64,000 nt of DNA, taken from the NCBI RefSeq assembly GCF_018449605.1, contig NZ_JAAVUW010000003.1, forward strand, positions 372,001-436,000, read 5' to 3'. Below are positions 28,115 through 37,846 of this stretch, piece after piece. A program made the position numbers and the translations under genes. This DNA is from Luteibacter sp. dw_328 (GTDB lineage: Bacteria > Pseudomonadota > Gammaproteobacteria > Xanthomonadales > Rhodanobacteraceae). Position 1 is the first letter of the stretch. Every line of letters begins with the position of its first letter. The notes beneath the pieces were generated by a model, which ran no database searches, had not been told where the DNA came from, and saw only the letters and a program-made list of their open reading frames with translations.

Positions 28115-28630
28115 CTAGAACTCGGGGTCCCAGTCCACCACGATGCGCTGGCCATCGAAATCGATGGAGTGCACGTAGGGGCCCTGGACAAACGGGATAA
28201 GTCGCTCCCTTTCACCGTCCTTCACCACCATGACGTCATTGGCGCCGGTGGCGAAAAGATGGTTCACCCGTCCCAGGACGACATTCTCCGTGGTAACGAC
28301 CTCGAGACCCTCGAGATCGGTCCAGTAGAACTCGCCCGGTGCGGGCGGCGGCAGCACGTCACGCGAAACCGTAATTTCGCAGCCGATCAGTGCGGTCGCC
28401 TGGTCGCGATCCTCGATGCCCGGAAGGGTGGCCACGAGGCCCTTACCTTGCGCGCGTCCGCGGATCCCGTCGATCTCCTTTTCCACGCCCGGCGCGGTCA
28501 GCAGCCATGGCTGGTATTGGAAGATCTGAATACGGGGTTCGGTCCAGCTCTCGAGCTTGACCTGACCCTGCACGCCGTAGAGCCCGACAATGCGTCCGAG
28601 CCGGACGCGCTTACCGAGCCCTGTCGACAT
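28115..28630 (-). CDS. rimM: 16S rRNA processing protein RimM
   Basis: RimM assists 30S maturation and binds S19. The 171-residue protein has the N-terminal RimM beta-barrel ([19 protein letters not shown]) and the C-terminal PRC-barrel domain ([11 protein letters not shown] and a final VVDWDPEF). The ATG at 28630 overlaps the rpsP stop (TGATG). A TTG one codon upstream is less likely. Confidence 0.95.
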   Translation of the reverse strand: MSTGLGKRVRLGRIVGLYGVQGQVKLESWTEPRIQIFQYQPWLLTAPGVEKEIDGIRGRAQGKGLVATLPGIEDRDQATALIGCEITVSRDVLPPPAPGEFYWTDLEGLEVVTTENVVLGRVNHLFATGANDVMVVKDGERERLIPFVQGPYVHSIDFDGQRIVVDWDPEF

Positions 28631-28881
28631 CAAGCAGCCAGCTTGCCGGCTTCCTTCACGAGAGCACGCACCTTATCGGTCAGCTGTGCACCCTTCGCCA
28701 CCCAGGCCTGGACCTTGGCAACGTCGAGCTCGAGACGCTTATCAGCGCCCGAAGCGACCGGGTTGTAGTAGCCCACGCGCTCGATGTTGCGACCATCGCG
28801 CTTGTTGCGCTGGTCGGTCACGACGACGTGATAAAACGGACGGCCCTTGGCGCCACCGCGCGAAAGACGAATCTTAACCAT
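28630..28881 (-). CDS. rpsP: 30S ribosomal protein S16
   Basis: The 83-residue protein begins [17 protein letters not shown] and contains [11 protein letters not shown], both standard S16 features. GGAG precedes the ATG at 28881. An upstream open extension is not conserved. It is the first gene of the operon; a TAAAAT -10-like sequence lies within the 100 bases upstream. Confidence 0.97.
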   Translation of the reverse strand: MVKIRLSRGGAKGRPFYHVVVTDQRNKRDGRNIERVGYYNPVASGADKRLELDVAKVQAWVAKGAQLTDKVRALVKEAGKLAA

Positions 28882-28981
28882 ATTACGAGCTCCAGAATTG
28901 CCGATATGCCGGCAGGCGCGCGCTAGATGCGGGCGCGGTAAACCCGGCATTTTAGCGAAAGTTGTAGAAAATGGAAGGGGT

Positions 28982-30373
28982 TCAGCGCATCGGCGGCATA
29001 CCGCCGCCCATTCCGCCCATACCACCCATGCCCTTCATGGCGCCACGCATCTGGCGCATGAGGCCTTTGCTGCCGCCCTTGGACAGCTTGGACATCATTT
29101 TTTCCATCTGCATGAACTGCTTGAGCAGACGATTGACGTCGGCGGGCTGGGTGCCGGAACCACGGGCCACACGGGCCTTGCGTGAACCGTTGAGGAGATC
29201 CGGGTGCCGGCGCTCCTTCTTGGTCATCGACCCGATGATCGCGACCATGCGCTTCAATTCGTTGTCGTTGACCTTGGATTTGACGTTGTCAGGGAGGTTA
29301 CCCATGCCCGGCAACTTGTCCATGAGACCGGCCAGACCGCCCATGTTGGACATCTGCTCGAGCTGATCTCGCATATCGTTGAGATCGAACCGCTTACCCT
29401 TCATGACCTTTTCGGCCAGCTTCTGGGCTTTCTCCTGATCGACCTTGCGCTCGACTTCCTCGACGAGCGACAGGACGTCACCCATGCCAAGGATGCGCTG
29501 AGCAAGACGATCGGGATGGAACGGCTCGAGGGCGTCGGTCTTTTCGCCGGCACCCATGAACTTGATCGGACGACCGGTGATGTAGCGCACCGACAGCGCG
29601 GCGCCGCCACGGGCGTCGCCGTCGGTCTTGGTCAGGATCACGCCGGTGAGCGGGATCGCGTCGGAGAAGGCCTTAGCCGTCGTGGCCGCGTCCTGACCGG
29701 TCATGGAATCGACCACGAAAAGCGTTTCGATGGGATTGAGCGCGGCGTGTATCGCCTTGATCTCATCCATCATCGCTTCGTCGATATGCAGGCGACCTGC
29801 GGTATCGACGAGCAGTACGTCCATCACCTCGCGACGGGCGGCGGCGACCGCGGCCTTTGCGATGTCGACCGGATTCTGACCCGCTTCCGAGGGGAAGAAG
29901 GTGACATCGACCTGCTCGGCCAACGTGCGCATCTGCTCGATGGCGGCCGGACGATACACGTCGCAGCTGACGACCATGACGCGCTTTTTCTTCCGCTCCT
30001 TGAGGAAACGGGCGAGCTTGGCGACCGTGGTCGTCTTGCCCGCGCCCTGCAGACCCGCCATCAGCACGATGGCCGGCGGCGTGGCGGCGAGGTTCAGCTC
30101 GGTATTGGCCACACCCATGACGGTGGTCAGCTCGTCGCTGACGACCTTGACCAGTGCCTGGCCCGGCGACAGGCTCTTGAGGACTTCCTGGCCGACGGCG
30201 CGGACCTTCACGCGCTCGATCAGCGCCTTCACCACCGGCAAGGCCACGTCGGCCTCGAGCAGGGCGATACGGACTTCGCGCAGGGTCTCGCGGATGTTTT
30301 CTTCGGTCAGCCGGCCGCGACCACGCAGGCGGTTGACGGTATCGGAGAGGCGGTTGCTGAGCGATTCGAACAT
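28982..30373 (-). CDS. ffh: Signal recognition particle protein Ffh
   Basis: Ffh binds signal sequences and 4.5S RNA and targets membrane proteins to FtsY/SecYEG. The 463-residue GTPase has an N domain, the P-loop [11 protein letters not shown] (106-116), [22 protein letters not shown], and a Met-rich M domain ending in repeated GMGGMGG motifs. A consensus -10 (TATAAT) lies upstream. The CcsA-like gene is divergent, the arrangement found near ffh in many proteobacteria. Confidence 0.97.
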   Translation of the reverse strand: MFESLSNRLSDTVNRLRGRGRLTEENIRETLREVRIALLEADVALPVVKALIERVKVRAVGQEVLKSLSPGQALVKVVSDELTTVMGVANTELNLAATPPAIVLMAGLQGAGKTTTVAKLARFLKERKKKRVMVVSCDVYRPAAIEQMRTLAEQVDVTFFPSEAGQNPVDIAKAAVAAARREVMDVLLVDTAGRLHIDEAMMDEIKAIHAALNPIETLFVVDSMTGQDAATTAKAFSDAIPLTGVILTKTDGDARGGAALSVRYITGRPIKFMGAGEKTDALEPFHPDRLAQRILGMGDVLSLVEEVERKVDQEKAQKLAEKVMKGKRFDLNDMRDQLEQMSNMGGLAGLMDKLPGMGNLPDNVKSKVNDNELKRMVAIIGSMTKKERRHPDLLNGSRKARVARGSGTQPADVNRLLKQFMQMEKMMSKLSKGGSKGLMRQMRGAMKGMGGMGGMGGGMPPMR

Positions 30374-30402
30374 GGCGAGTCGATGAATGCTGTAAACGAC
30401 GG

Positions 30403-30408
30403 ATTATA
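30403..30408 (-). promoter_or_regulatory. Predicted -10 element of ffh
   Basis: TATAAT on the minus strand, 30 bases upstream of the ffh ATG. No good -35 hexamer is seen at 16-18 bases. Confidence 0.5.
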
Positions 30409-30474
30409 GCCGGACTGGACCGCTGCCGTACGACGGGCAATGCCAACGTGTCGCATTCACGATACAGGGCCGCT

Positions 30475-31290
30475 ATGCCACACTGCGCGTCCATGATCGT
30501 CGCCATCCTCGCGCTCGCCGCCATTGCCCTCTACCTGTCCGCTGCAGGCGTGCTCGCACGACCGCTGATGACGGGTGGCCAGCCGCTGGCGCGCATCGGC
30601 ATGACCATGGCGACTCTGGCCGCGCTGGCCCACGCCGGACTCCTGCTGAGCGCCCACCGGGGTACCCTGGACCTGCATTTCTTCGCCGCCCTGTCCCTGG
30701 TGGCCTGGATTGCCTCGGCACTCACGCTGGTGGTGAACCTGTCGCGCCCTGTGGCGGGGCTTGGCATCCTGATCTTCCCGCTGTCGGCGGTATTCCTCGC
30801 AATGGACGCGTTCATCGCGCCGAGTACCGCGCCGGAAGCCATGACCTGGCAGATCGAGTTGCACGTGACGATTGCGGTGCTCGCATTTGGCATCCTCTCG
30901 ATCGCCGCAGCCCTGGCGATCCTCCTGGCTATCCAGGAACGTGCCTTGCGGCGGAGCAAGTTCGGCCACTGGCTGCGCGCCCTGCCCCCGCTCACCCTCA
31001 CCGAAGTACTGCTGTTCCGCCTCATCGCGGTGGGCTTCGTGCTGCTTACGCTGACCCTGGTGACCGGCACGCTGTTCGTCGGCAACCTGTTCAGCCAGCA
31101 CCTGGTGCATAAGACCGTGCTGTCGATCGTCGCCTGGATCGTCTTCAGCGTCCTGCTCTGGGGCCGCTGGCGTCACGGCTGGCGTGGGACGCGCGCGGTG
31201 AACCTCACCCTTATCGGCATGGGTGTGCTGCTACTGGCCTTCTTCGGTACCAAGCTGGTGCTGGAGTTGATCCTGCACCGCACCGGCTAA
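30475..31290 (+). CDS. CcsA-family (YpjD/CorE-like) inner-membrane protein
   Basis: The roughly 271-residue protein has eight likely membrane helices and the cytochrome c assembly CcsA/CcmC-type architecture, including LLWGRWRHGWRGTRAV near the C-terminus, which resembles YpjD. YpjD/CorE genes lie next to ffh in many gammaproteobacteria, as here. It is therefore probably not a dedicated cytochrome c maturation factor. The start is uncertain: the ATG at 30475 has AGGG 5 bases upstream; GTG 30448 and ATG 30493 are alternatives. Confidence 0.88.
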   Translation: MPHCASMIVAILALAAIALYLSAAGVLARPLMTGGQPLARIGMTMATLAALAHAGLLLSAHRGTLDLHFFAALSLVAWIASALTLVVNLSRPVAGLGILIFPLSAVFLAMDAFIAPSTAPEAMTWQIELHVTIAVLAFGILSIAAALAILLAIQERALRRSKFGHWLRALPPLTLTEVLLFRLIAVGFVLLTLTLVTGTLFVGNLFSQHLVHKTVLSIVAWIVFSVLLWGRWRHGWRGTRAVNLTLIGMGVLLLAFFGTKLVLELILHRTG

Positions 31291-31302
31291 CGCCGGCTTT
31301 TT
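31283..31302 (+). terminator. Short terminator after the CcsA-like gene
   Basis: CCGGC-TAAC-GCCGG followed by CTTTTT. The loop contains the stop codon of the gene. Confidence 0.65.
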
Positions 31303-31383
31303 GTAGGAGCCGATTCATCGGCGATCCCGCGGCAGCGGGCCAGTTTGCCGCTAACACCCATCGCCGATGAATCGGCTCCTACA
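31302..31383. repeat. Inverted pair of REP-like units between ccsA-like gene and radA
   Basis: Forward unit 31302-31325 and reverse unit 31360-31383, with the spacer starting CCCGCGGCAGCGGGCCAG. It occupies nearly all the space between two convergent genes. Confidence 0.9.
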
Positions 31384-31392
31384 GAAGCGTGG

Positions 31393-32784
31393 TTATTCGC
31401 GGCAGGCGTCGATGGCCTGCGACAGGCGTTCTACGCCGATGACCTCCATGTCGCCCACACGCCCTTTCTTCGGCGCGTTCGCCGCGGGCACAACGGCGCG
31501 GCGAAAACCGTGCGTGGCCGCTTCCTTGAGGCGTTCCTCGCCATTGGGCACGGGACGGATTTCGCCTGAGAGACCGACCTCGCCAAAGGCGATGGATTTC
31601 TCCGGTAGCGCGCGATCACGCAGGCTCGAAAGCACGGCCATCAGCACGGGCACGTCGGATGCGGTTTCCTGCACGCGGATGCCACCGACCACATTGACGA
31701 AGACGTCCTGGTCGTACGCCGCAATACCGCCATGCCGATGCAGTACCGCCAGCAGCATGGCCAGACGGTTCTGCTCGAGACCGAGCACGACGCGACGCGG
31801 ATTGCCCAACGAGGATTGGTCGACCAGTGCCTGCACTTCGACCAGCAACGGACGCGTGCCTTCACGGGTCACCATGACGGCGCTGCCCGGCGTGGGACCG
31901 GCGTGCGATGAAAGAAAGATGGCCGACGGATTCGACACTTCGCGCAGGCCCTTCTCGGACATGGCGAAGACGCCGAGCTCATTCACCGCACCAAAGCGGT
32001 TCTTAAAGGCGCGCAGCACGCGAAAACGACTACCGGATTCGCCTTCGAAATAGAGCACTGCATCGACCATGTGCTCGAGTACGCGCGGGCCGGCGATGCC
32101 GCCGTCCTTGGTGACGTGGCCGACCAGGAAAACGGACGTGCCGGTTTCCTTGGCGAAACGCGTGAGCTTTGCCGCCGATTCGCGCACCTGGCTCACCGAG
32201 CCCGGCGCCGCGGTAAGCATTTCGGTCCAGATCGTCTGGATGGAGTCGATCACGAGCACACGCGGTCGCGCGGTCATCGCCTGCTCAAGGATGCGTTCGA
32301 TGCAGGTCTCCGCCAGCGCATGTAACGGGGCGAGCGGCAGGTCGAGGCGTTGGGCGCGAGCGGCCACCTGGGAAAGGGATTCTTCGCCGGTGACGTACAG
32401 GCTGGGCAATACCGCACCCAGGGTGCCAAGCATCTGCAGCAGCAAGGTGGATTTACCGATGCCGGGGTCACCGCCGATGAGGACGACGGAGCCTTCCACC
32501 AGCCCACCGCCAAGCACGCGATCGAGCTCGCCGATGCCGGTGTGCGTGCGCGCCTCCGCCGTGAGCAGCACCTCGGTCAGCGCCGTGATCTTCGGTGACC
32601 CGGCGGCGGCGCCGGCGTAGCCACCCCGCTGGGCACCGATCGACACCACGGCCGCAGGCTTGGCCGATTCAACCACGAAGGCGGAGAGGACATTCCACAC
32701 GCCGCATTCGGCGCACTGGCCTTGCCACTTGCTGTGCTCGGCGCCGCATTCGGTACAAACGTAGGCGGTCTTGGCCTTGGCCAT
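31393..32784 (-). CDS. radA: DNA repair protein RadA
   Basis: RadA is a DnaB-like/RecA-like helicase that promotes branch migration in recombination repair. The 463-residue protein has the zinc finger CTECG/CAECG (Cys10, 13, 24, 27), Walker A GGDPGIGKST (104-113), the RadA-specific KNRFG motif, and a C-terminal Lon-like domain (FGEVGLSGEIRPV). It precedes no obvious operon partner; alr lies 71 bases upstream in the same direction. Confidence 0.97.
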   Translation of the reverse strand: MAKAKTAYVCTECGAEHSKWQGQCAECGVWNVLSAFVVESAKPAAVVSIGAQRGGYAGAAAGSPKITALTEVLLTAEARTHTGIGELDRVLGGGLVEGSVVLIGGDPGIGKSTLLLQMLGTLGAVLPSLYVTGEESLSQVAARAQRLDLPLAPLHALAETCIERILEQAMTARPRVLVIDSIQTIWTEMLTAAPGSVSQVRESAAKLTRFAKETGTSVFLVGHVTKDGGIAGPRVLEHMVDAVLYFEGESGSRFRVLRAFKNRFGAVNELGVFAMSEKGLREVSNPSAIFLSSHAGPTPGSAVMVTREGTRPLLVEVQALVDQSSLGNPRRVVLGLEQNRLAMLLAVLHRHGGIAAYDQDVFVNVVGGIRVQETASDVPVLMAVLSSLRDRALPEKSIAFGEVGLSGEIRPVPNGEERLKEAATHGFRRAVVPAANAPKKGRVGDMEVIGVERLSQAIDACRE

Positions 32785-32855
32785 CGTGTCGTGATCTTCC
32801 GGAAGTGAGGGAGCTATATAGCGCGACCGTGTCGCACGGAGCGATACGCGAACGC

Positions 32856-33944
32856 TCAGCTTTCGTCTTCGACGAAGAGTACGCGACGCGTCATGCCACA
32901 GGTCAGGTCATATGAAATCGTACCCGCCGCGGCCGCCACCGTCTCGACGGGCAGGTCTTCGCCCCAGAGGGTTACGCGGTCGCCGGTGCGGGCATCGGGC
33001 ACGCCACGTAGATCGATCGTGATGAGATCCATCGAGACGCGGCCGACGAGCGGCGCCTGTCGTCCGTTCACCAACACGGGCGTACCCGCCGCGGCACTGC
33101 GCGGGTAGCCATCGCCGTAGCCGATGGCGGCCACACCGATGGCCATATCTTCAGGGCATTCGTACGTGCCGTTGTAGCCGACCCGTTCGCCCTTCGCGAG
33201 ATGGTTGATCGCGACCAGACGTGTCGACAGGGTCATCGCCGGGCGAAACCCGAAATCCGCGCCGGAGCGCCCTTCCACCACGGAAAGTCCGTAGAGCAAA
33301 CCGCCCGTACGCACCCAGTCCCCACGGGCATCCGGCCAGCCCAGCACCGCCGCGGAGTTCGAAAGCGCACGCGGACCGTCGAGTCCGGCGGTTGCCTCCC
33401 TGAAGCGCTGGATCTGCAAGGCCGTGTCGCGCCCTTCGAACTCTTCTGACGAGGCGAAATGCGTCATGAGTCCGATCTCGCCATCGATCGCGGGCATCGC
33501 CAACAAAGCGGCATGGACTTCGCGGGCACGCGCCGGCGCGAAGCCCAGCCGGTGCATGCCGGTGTCAACCTTTATCCATACACGCAAGGGCCCGCGCGCC
33601 GGCTCGGCCCGGGCCAGCCAGGGCAACTGGGCGTCGTGGTGGATCAGTGCTTCCAGCCGGAGGCGCTGCATTTCCGCAATGTCGGAAGGGGTATCGGGAC
33701 CGGAGAGCACGACGATGCGCTGCCGGTGACCGGCCGCACGGAGGCGCAGACCATCGGCGATGGCCGCCACGGCAAAGGCTTCCGCGTCGCCTTCGAGCGC
33801 CCGGGCCACGCGCTCCAGGCCATGCCCATACGCATCGGCCTTCACCACGGCCATGACCCTGGCATCCCCTGCCAGGGCGCGGACACGGGCGAGGTTATGG
33901 CGCAGGGCACCCAGGTGAATGGTGGCGACAGTGGTACGGCTCAT
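32856..33944 (-). CDS. alr: Alanine racemase
   Basis: Alr makes D-alanine for peptidoglycan. The 362-residue PLP enzyme has the cofactor lysine in AVVKADAYGHG (Lys35), the catalytic tyrosine region VGYNGTY, YGDGYPR, and the VSMDLITID strand. The radA-alr-dnaB order over 8 kb resembles the dnaB-alr-radA neighbourhood of other xanthomonads, here interrupted by five genes. Confidence 0.96.
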   Translation of the reverse strand: MSRTTVATIHLGALRHNLARVRALAGDARVMAVVKADAYGHGLERVARALEGDAEAFAVAAIADGLRLRAAGHRQRIVVLSGPDTPSDIAEMQRLRLEALIHHDAQLPWLARAEPARGPLRVWIKVDTGMHRLGFAPARAREVHAALLAMPAIDGEIGLMTHFASSEEFEGRDTALQIQRFREATAGLDGPRALSNSAAVLGWPDARGDWVRTGGLLYGLSVVEGRSGADFGFRPAMTLSTRLVAINHLAKGERVGYNGTYECPEDMAIGVAAIGYGDGYPRSAAAGTPVLVNGRQAPLVGRVSMDLITIDLRGVPDARTGDRVTLWGEDLPVETVAAAAGTISYDLTCGMTRRVLFVEDES

Positions 33945-34023
33945 GAGCTTGGTGGCGGACGACGCTGCGGTGGCTGACCGCGCAGTCTAGCCGCATCCAG
34001 CGGGCAACCGTGTGGCGCAGGGG

Positions 34024-34063
34024 TGGCGATGACGGGCCGCATGAGAGGCGCCCGTCATCGCCA
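34024..34063 (-). terminator. Long hairpin after the first CsgG-like gene
   Basis: A perfect 14-bp inverted repeat (TGGCGATGACGGGC and its complement) with a 12-base loop begins 6 bases after the stop codon of the gene at 34069-35031. It lacks a clear T-tract, so it may stabilise the 3' end or need Rho. Confidence 0.6.
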
Positions 34064-34068
34064 CGATG

Positions 34069-35031
34069 TTACTTGGACAGCTCGATCAGCGCCGAGGAGA
34101 CCCAGCCCTTGTTGCCCAGTTCGTCCTGCACTTCCCACATCATGCCGTCCTTGGTGCCGGTGGGATAAAGCATCATGCCCGGGTCCAGCGTGCGCACGGC
34201 CGTTCCGGTCCCCTTCGCATTCGCCAGCAGGCGACCCGGCTTGGTCACGGTGACAGCCTGCTGGGCGTTGCTCGCCGAAGCGTTGCCGTTGAGGCCGCCA
34301 AGCTGGCCGACCAGATCCGTATACGCCTGGAGGTAAGCCATCGTGATCAGCTGGCCCATCTCGGTGTTCGCGTAACCGCCCACCCCCGCGCCGCCGACGC
34401 CGGAGTTGCCGAACAGCGCACCGGAGGCGTTGATGCCGAGGTCGGTCTTCTTGGCCTGGCCCTGCGCCAGGGCGACCTGCTCGCTGGAACGCACGTCGGT
34501 GATGGCCAGGGTGACGTCAGCGGTCTTCGTCTTGAAGCTCACATTGCTGGCGATGCGGCCGACCTTGCTGCCCATCAGGCCACCCAGGACACCACCCACG
34601 CCGCCACCGGCTGCGTCGTCATTCTTCGACACGAGGTCGGGAACCATGACGTAATCGGCAGCCTTGATCTGGCCCTTGCCGACGTTGGACTGGACGCGAA
34701 GCTCACCGCTCGCGCCAAGCTCGCGCTCCTTCATGGCCTGGTTCAGGCCCGCGCCGCGGTCCACCAGCGTGAAGCAATGCGACTTGGCCACGAAAACCTT
34801 GATGAGCTTCGACGGCGCCGGCAGCTGCTGCGCGGTCCACCAACTCACACCACCTTCCGGCTCTTCCACCGCCAGCGTGCCGAGCGGCTTCGCGCAGGTC
34901 GGGATTTCGGTCATCTTCTCGTCGCGCAGGGTCTGCGCGCTCTTGATCTGCGCCTGGGCAGCCGGAACCGCCAACGCCATCGTCACCAACGCCATTACAC
35001 CGGCGATACGCCGAGTTCTCGTGCCTTCCAT
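34069..35031 (-). CDS. CsgG-like secreted protein with C-terminal SH3-like domain (copy 1)
   Basis: The 320-residue protein has a signal peptide (VMALVTMALAVPAAQAQ), then a CsgG/HfaB-like region: SKLIKVFVAKSHCFTLVDRG, KAADYVMVPDLVS, LAITDVRSSEQVALAQG and YANTEMGQLITMAYL. The last 60 residues (TLDPGMMLYPTG, GNKGWVSSALIELSK) look like a bacterial SH3 domain. There is no lipobox here. It is a tandem paralogue of the gene at 35386. No curli subunit or CsgE/CsgF gene is nearby, so a role in curli export is not supported; an envelope-stress or surface role is possible. Confidence 0.8.
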   Translation of the reverse strand: MEGTRTRRIAGVMALVTMALAVPAAQAQIKSAQTLRDEKMTEIPTCAKPLGTLAVEEPEGGVSWWTAQQLPAPSKLIKVFVAKSHCFTLVDRGAGLNQAMKERELGASGELRVQSNVGKGQIKAADYVMVPDLVSKNDDAAGGGVGGVLGGLMGSKVGRIASNVSFKTKTADVTLAITDVRSSEQVALAQGQAKKTDLGINASGALFGNSGVGGAGVGGYANTEMGQLITMAYLQAYTDLVGQLGGLNGNASASNAQQAVTVTKPGRLLANAKGTGTAVRTLDPGMMLYPTGTKDGMMWEVQDELGNKGWVSSALIELSK

Positions 35032-35385
35032 ATCATCAAGCCCCTAAGTGATCCGGTGAGTCGAACGAACGCCACTCTCCCCGGACCGGGACGAAGAGCA
35101 GCCGCAAGACCACGACAGGCACGACGAAGGGACAGGCCTTCGCGGCGCTCGTGGACGAAACGTGGTTTGAAGATCTGCGGATTCGGACTGCAAGCTGCGC
35201 CATGTGGACATCCCCTGTCATGAAGCCGGTCGATTCACGGCAACGCGTCGTATCCCTGATGCTCCCCTGTCGAGCCGCCCCCCCTGCGAGCGCAACCCTT
35301 ACGTGCCAAATGGTAGCAAGGGATGATGACATGTTCCACCTCGCCCCCGTACCGAGGTGCGAACGAATCGTCCGCACCTCGGGCG
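35032..35385. other. 354-base spacer between the two CsgG-like genes
   Basis: I see no convincing gene, terminator or repeat. Open frames here lack ribosome binding sites and recognisable products. It probably holds the promoter of the downstream CsgG-like gene. Confidence 0.5.
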
Positions 35386-36354
35386 TCACCTTGCCAGGTC
35401 GAAGTTCTCCGACGAGATCCAGCCGCGGTTGCCGTGCTCGTCTTCGATTTCCCAGATGACGCCGACCTTGTCGCCGGTCGGATACACCGTCATGCCGGGA
35501 TCGAGTGAGCGTACCGCCTTGCCCTTCATGCTGGAGCTCGGAAACATCCGCGTGGCGACGCGGACCGTGCCGGACTGACGCGAGTTCGCCGCCGACGCGT
35601 TGCCAGGCATCCCGCCCATTTCGTTGACCAGCTTCGTGTAGGCGTCGAGGTAGGCCATGCTGATGACCTGTCCGATCGTGGTGTTGGCATATGCGCCGAT
35701 GCCCGCGCCGCCCAGGCCCTGACTGCCAAAGAACGCACCACTCGCACCGAGACCGATATCGTTCTTCTCACCGTGGCCTTCGGTCATCGCGACCTGCTCG
35801 GACGAACGGACGTCGGTCACGGTGAGTACGACATCGGAGGTCTTCGAGCTGATATTGATGGCACCGACGAGGCGGCCGGCGCCGCCGCCGATCAGACCGC
35901 CTGCCAGGGCGCTTAGCGCGCTACCTCCTGCGTTGGCATTGGTCGAGACGAGGTCGGGAACCATGACATAGTCCGCTGCCTTGACCTGGCCTTTGCCGAT
36001 GTTGGCTCCGCCGCGCAGCTCACCGCCCGCGGCGAGCGCGCGCTCGCGCATGGCAGCGTTCATGCCCATGCCTCGATCCAGCAGTGTGAAGCAGCCGGAC
36101 TTATTGACGAACACTTTGATCAGCTTGGTCGGCGACGGCAACTGCTGCTGCGTCCACCAATGGATGTCGCCTTCCGGCTCGATGACCGAAATCGTCCCGA
36201 GCTTGCGCGCACACTTCGGGATCGCGGCGACCTTCGCCTCATGCGCCTTCTGCGTTCGGGTAACGAGAGGATTCGCGGCGGTACATGCTGTCAACGAAAA
36301 GATAGCGCCAAGCGCAAGCGACGCCTGCGCGGCGTGCCTGAAGGAAATTTCCAT
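35386..36354 (-). CDS. CsgG-like lipoprotein with C-terminal SH3-like domain (copy 2)
   Basis: This 322-residue protein aligns with the previous gene along its whole length (shared LPxPxKLIKVFV, KAADYVMVPDLVS, DVRSSEQVA, RSLDPGMTVYPTGDK, GWISSENF). Unlike copy 1 it has a lipobox (FSLTAC) at about Cys24, so it should be lipid-anchored, as true CsgG is. The C-terminal SH3-like region is also present. The gene pair arose by tandem duplication and diverged in anchoring. Confidence 0.8.
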   Translation of the reverse strand: MEISFRHAAQASLALGAIFSLTACTAANPLVTRTQKAHEAKVAAIPKCARKLGTISVIEPEGDIHWWTQQQLPSPTKLIKVFVNKSGCFTLLDRGMGMNAAMRERALAAGGELRGGANIGKGQVKAADYVMVPDLVSTNANAGGSALSALAGGLIGGGAGRLVGAINISSKTSDVVLTVTDVRSSEQVAMTEGHGEKNDIGLGASGAFFGSQGLGGAGIGAYANTTIGQVISMAYLDAYTKLVNEMGGMPGNASAANSRQSGTVRVATRMFPSSSMKGKAVRSLDPGMTVYPTGDKVGVIWEIEDEHGNRGWISSENFDLAR

Positions 36355-36553
36355 GGTCGATCCTGTCCTGATACGTCCGGCCCTGAACGACCCTCGCCCA
36401 GCCCGGACGTACGCGGGAGAAGGCGATCGAATGAGCCAACGATGCTATGGACAGCCATAAGACAGGTCTGTCGGGCCTTGCCAGGACGAATTGCCCGCTC
36501 GCCCAACAAGGCAACGTGGTCTCGCCCTGACACGCTGTAAGGCGAGCCCTCGC

Positions 36554-37318
36554 TCAGCGTCTGCCTTTCACGAGCGCCGCCTGAATGGCGCGTTGGGCAA
36601 GCGGCGCCATCACGGCGTAGCCCTGTGCATTCGGATGCAGTCCATCGTCGGTGAGTTCTGTCTTCAGCGCGGCGCTCGCATCGACCATGGCAGGGTAATA
36701 GTCGACAAGCACCAGGTGCTCGCGCTCCGCGTATCCACGAATCCAGTCGTTGAGCGCACGAATCCGGGGTGGCGGGCGCCGCCTCGACTGCATCGGGTCC
36801 ACGTAGTCGCTCACCGGCAGGAGGGTAGCCATGACGACCCGGATGCCATGGACGCGCGCCAGCTCGGTCATCGAGGAAAGGTTGTCCTCGATCATCTCGA
36901 TGGACGATGCGCCGGTATTGCCCGAGATGTCGTTCGTGCCAGCGAGGATAACGACGACCGCCGGCTTCAGTGCGATGACATCCGCGCGAAAGCGCACGAG
37001 CATCTGCGCCGTCGTCTGCCCGCTAATACCGCGATTGATGTAGTTCTTGCCGGGGAAGAACTCACCGACCCGCCTTCCCCAGAAATCGGTGATCGAGTCG
37101 CCGAAGAAGACGACGCGCTTTTCGCCTGGCTTCGGCGGCGGATACGTGGCGTTATCCTTTGCGAAGCGCGCGAGCAAAGGCCAGTCATTCAGACGCTGCT
37201 CGATGTCGGCGCGCTGGTCGGGCGTCGGGTTGTCAGGTAGCGAGATCCGAGCCTGCTGCGGCGCCGAGAGCGCGGACCCCGCCAAGCACATCGCCGCGAG
37301 GAACATCACCATACGCAT
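36554..37318 (-). CDS. Secreted SGNH/GDSL hydrolase
   Basis: The protein (254 residues from ATG 37318) has a signal peptide (MVMFLAAMCLAGSALSA) and the SGNH blocks: block I FFGDSITDFWG, block II Gly in NRGISGQT, block III GTNDISGN, block V DGLHPNAQGY. It is likely an exported lipase/esterase or carbohydrate esterase such as an acetylxylan-esterase relative. The ATG at 37318 has GAGG 8 bases upstream; the upstream ATG at 37324 is only 2 bases from it, and the longer frame lacks a signal peptide at its start. Confidence 0.88.
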   Translation of the reverse strand: MRMVMFLAAMCLAGSALSAPQQARISLPDNPTPDQRADIEQRLNDWPLLARFAKDNATYPPPKPGEKRVVFFGDSITDFWGRRVGEFFPGKNYINRGISGQTTAQMLVRFRADVIALKPAVVVILAGTNDISGNTGASSIEMIEDNLSSMTELARVHGIRVVMATLLPVSDYVDPMQSRRRPPPRIRALNDWIRGYAEREHLVLVDYYPAMVDASAALKTELTDDGLHPNAQGYAVMAPLAQRAIQAALVKGRR

Positions 37319-37488
37319 CGTCATTACCTCGCTAGCGGCCCGTTCGTAAGGAAGGTGGCCTTTCAGGCGGCACGACGACGACGCGCAAAACAGCGCATGG
37401 TTCCATCCCCTGAAGATAAAATCACCCCGCGCCGATAGTCGGCGAAACGACCCGCCGCCTGCAACCCTCCAGAGTGGACGCACCAGCC

Positions 37489-37818
37489 ATGACGCGAGTT
37501 CTCTTTATCTGCGCGAAGAACAGGCTGCGCAGCCCGACGGCAGAGCACGTCTTTGCGACGTATGCCGGCGTGGAAACCGACTCCGCCGGCGTAAACCAGG
37601 ACGCCGAGGTGCCAGTCTCGGCGGAACAGTTGCGCTGGGCCGACGTCATCGTCGTCATGGAAAGCCGCCACCAGGCGAAACTGCGTAACGGCTTCGGTCA
37701 GGCACTGAAGGGAAAACGCGTCGTTTGCCTGGATATCCCCGACGACTACGACTATATGGCTCCAGAACTGGTCACTCTGCTTCAGAAGCGCGCAGGCCGT
37801 TTCCTAGCGAAACCGTGA
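37489..37818 (+). CDS. Low-molecular-weight phosphatase-like protein
   Basis: The 109-residue protein begins MTRVLFICAKNRLRSPTAE. This contains a CX5R loop (Cys8 to Arg14) followed by SPTAE, as in LMW protein tyrosine phosphatases and the small COG4551 family. It is shorter than classical LMW-PTPs (about 150 residues) and the loop is CAKNRLR rather than CxGNxCR. A D-rich segment (CLDIPDDYDYM) may provide the general acid. The start at 37489 is preferred over a GTG at 37474; no strong ribosome binding site is seen. Confidence 0.8.
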   Translation: MTRVLFICAKNRLRSPTAEHVFATYAGVETDSAGVNQDAEVPVSAEQLRWADVIVVMESRHQAKLRNGFGQALKGKRVVCLDIPDDYDYMAPELVTLLQKRAGRFLAKP

Positions 37819-37846
37819 CGGCTATCAAAATCATGGTCACGAAGCC

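Noticed and set aside
34069-36354. A curli secretion operon
   Set aside because: Only CsgG-like proteins are present, and both carry an extra domain. No CsgA, CsgB, CsgE or CsgF candidate is nearby.
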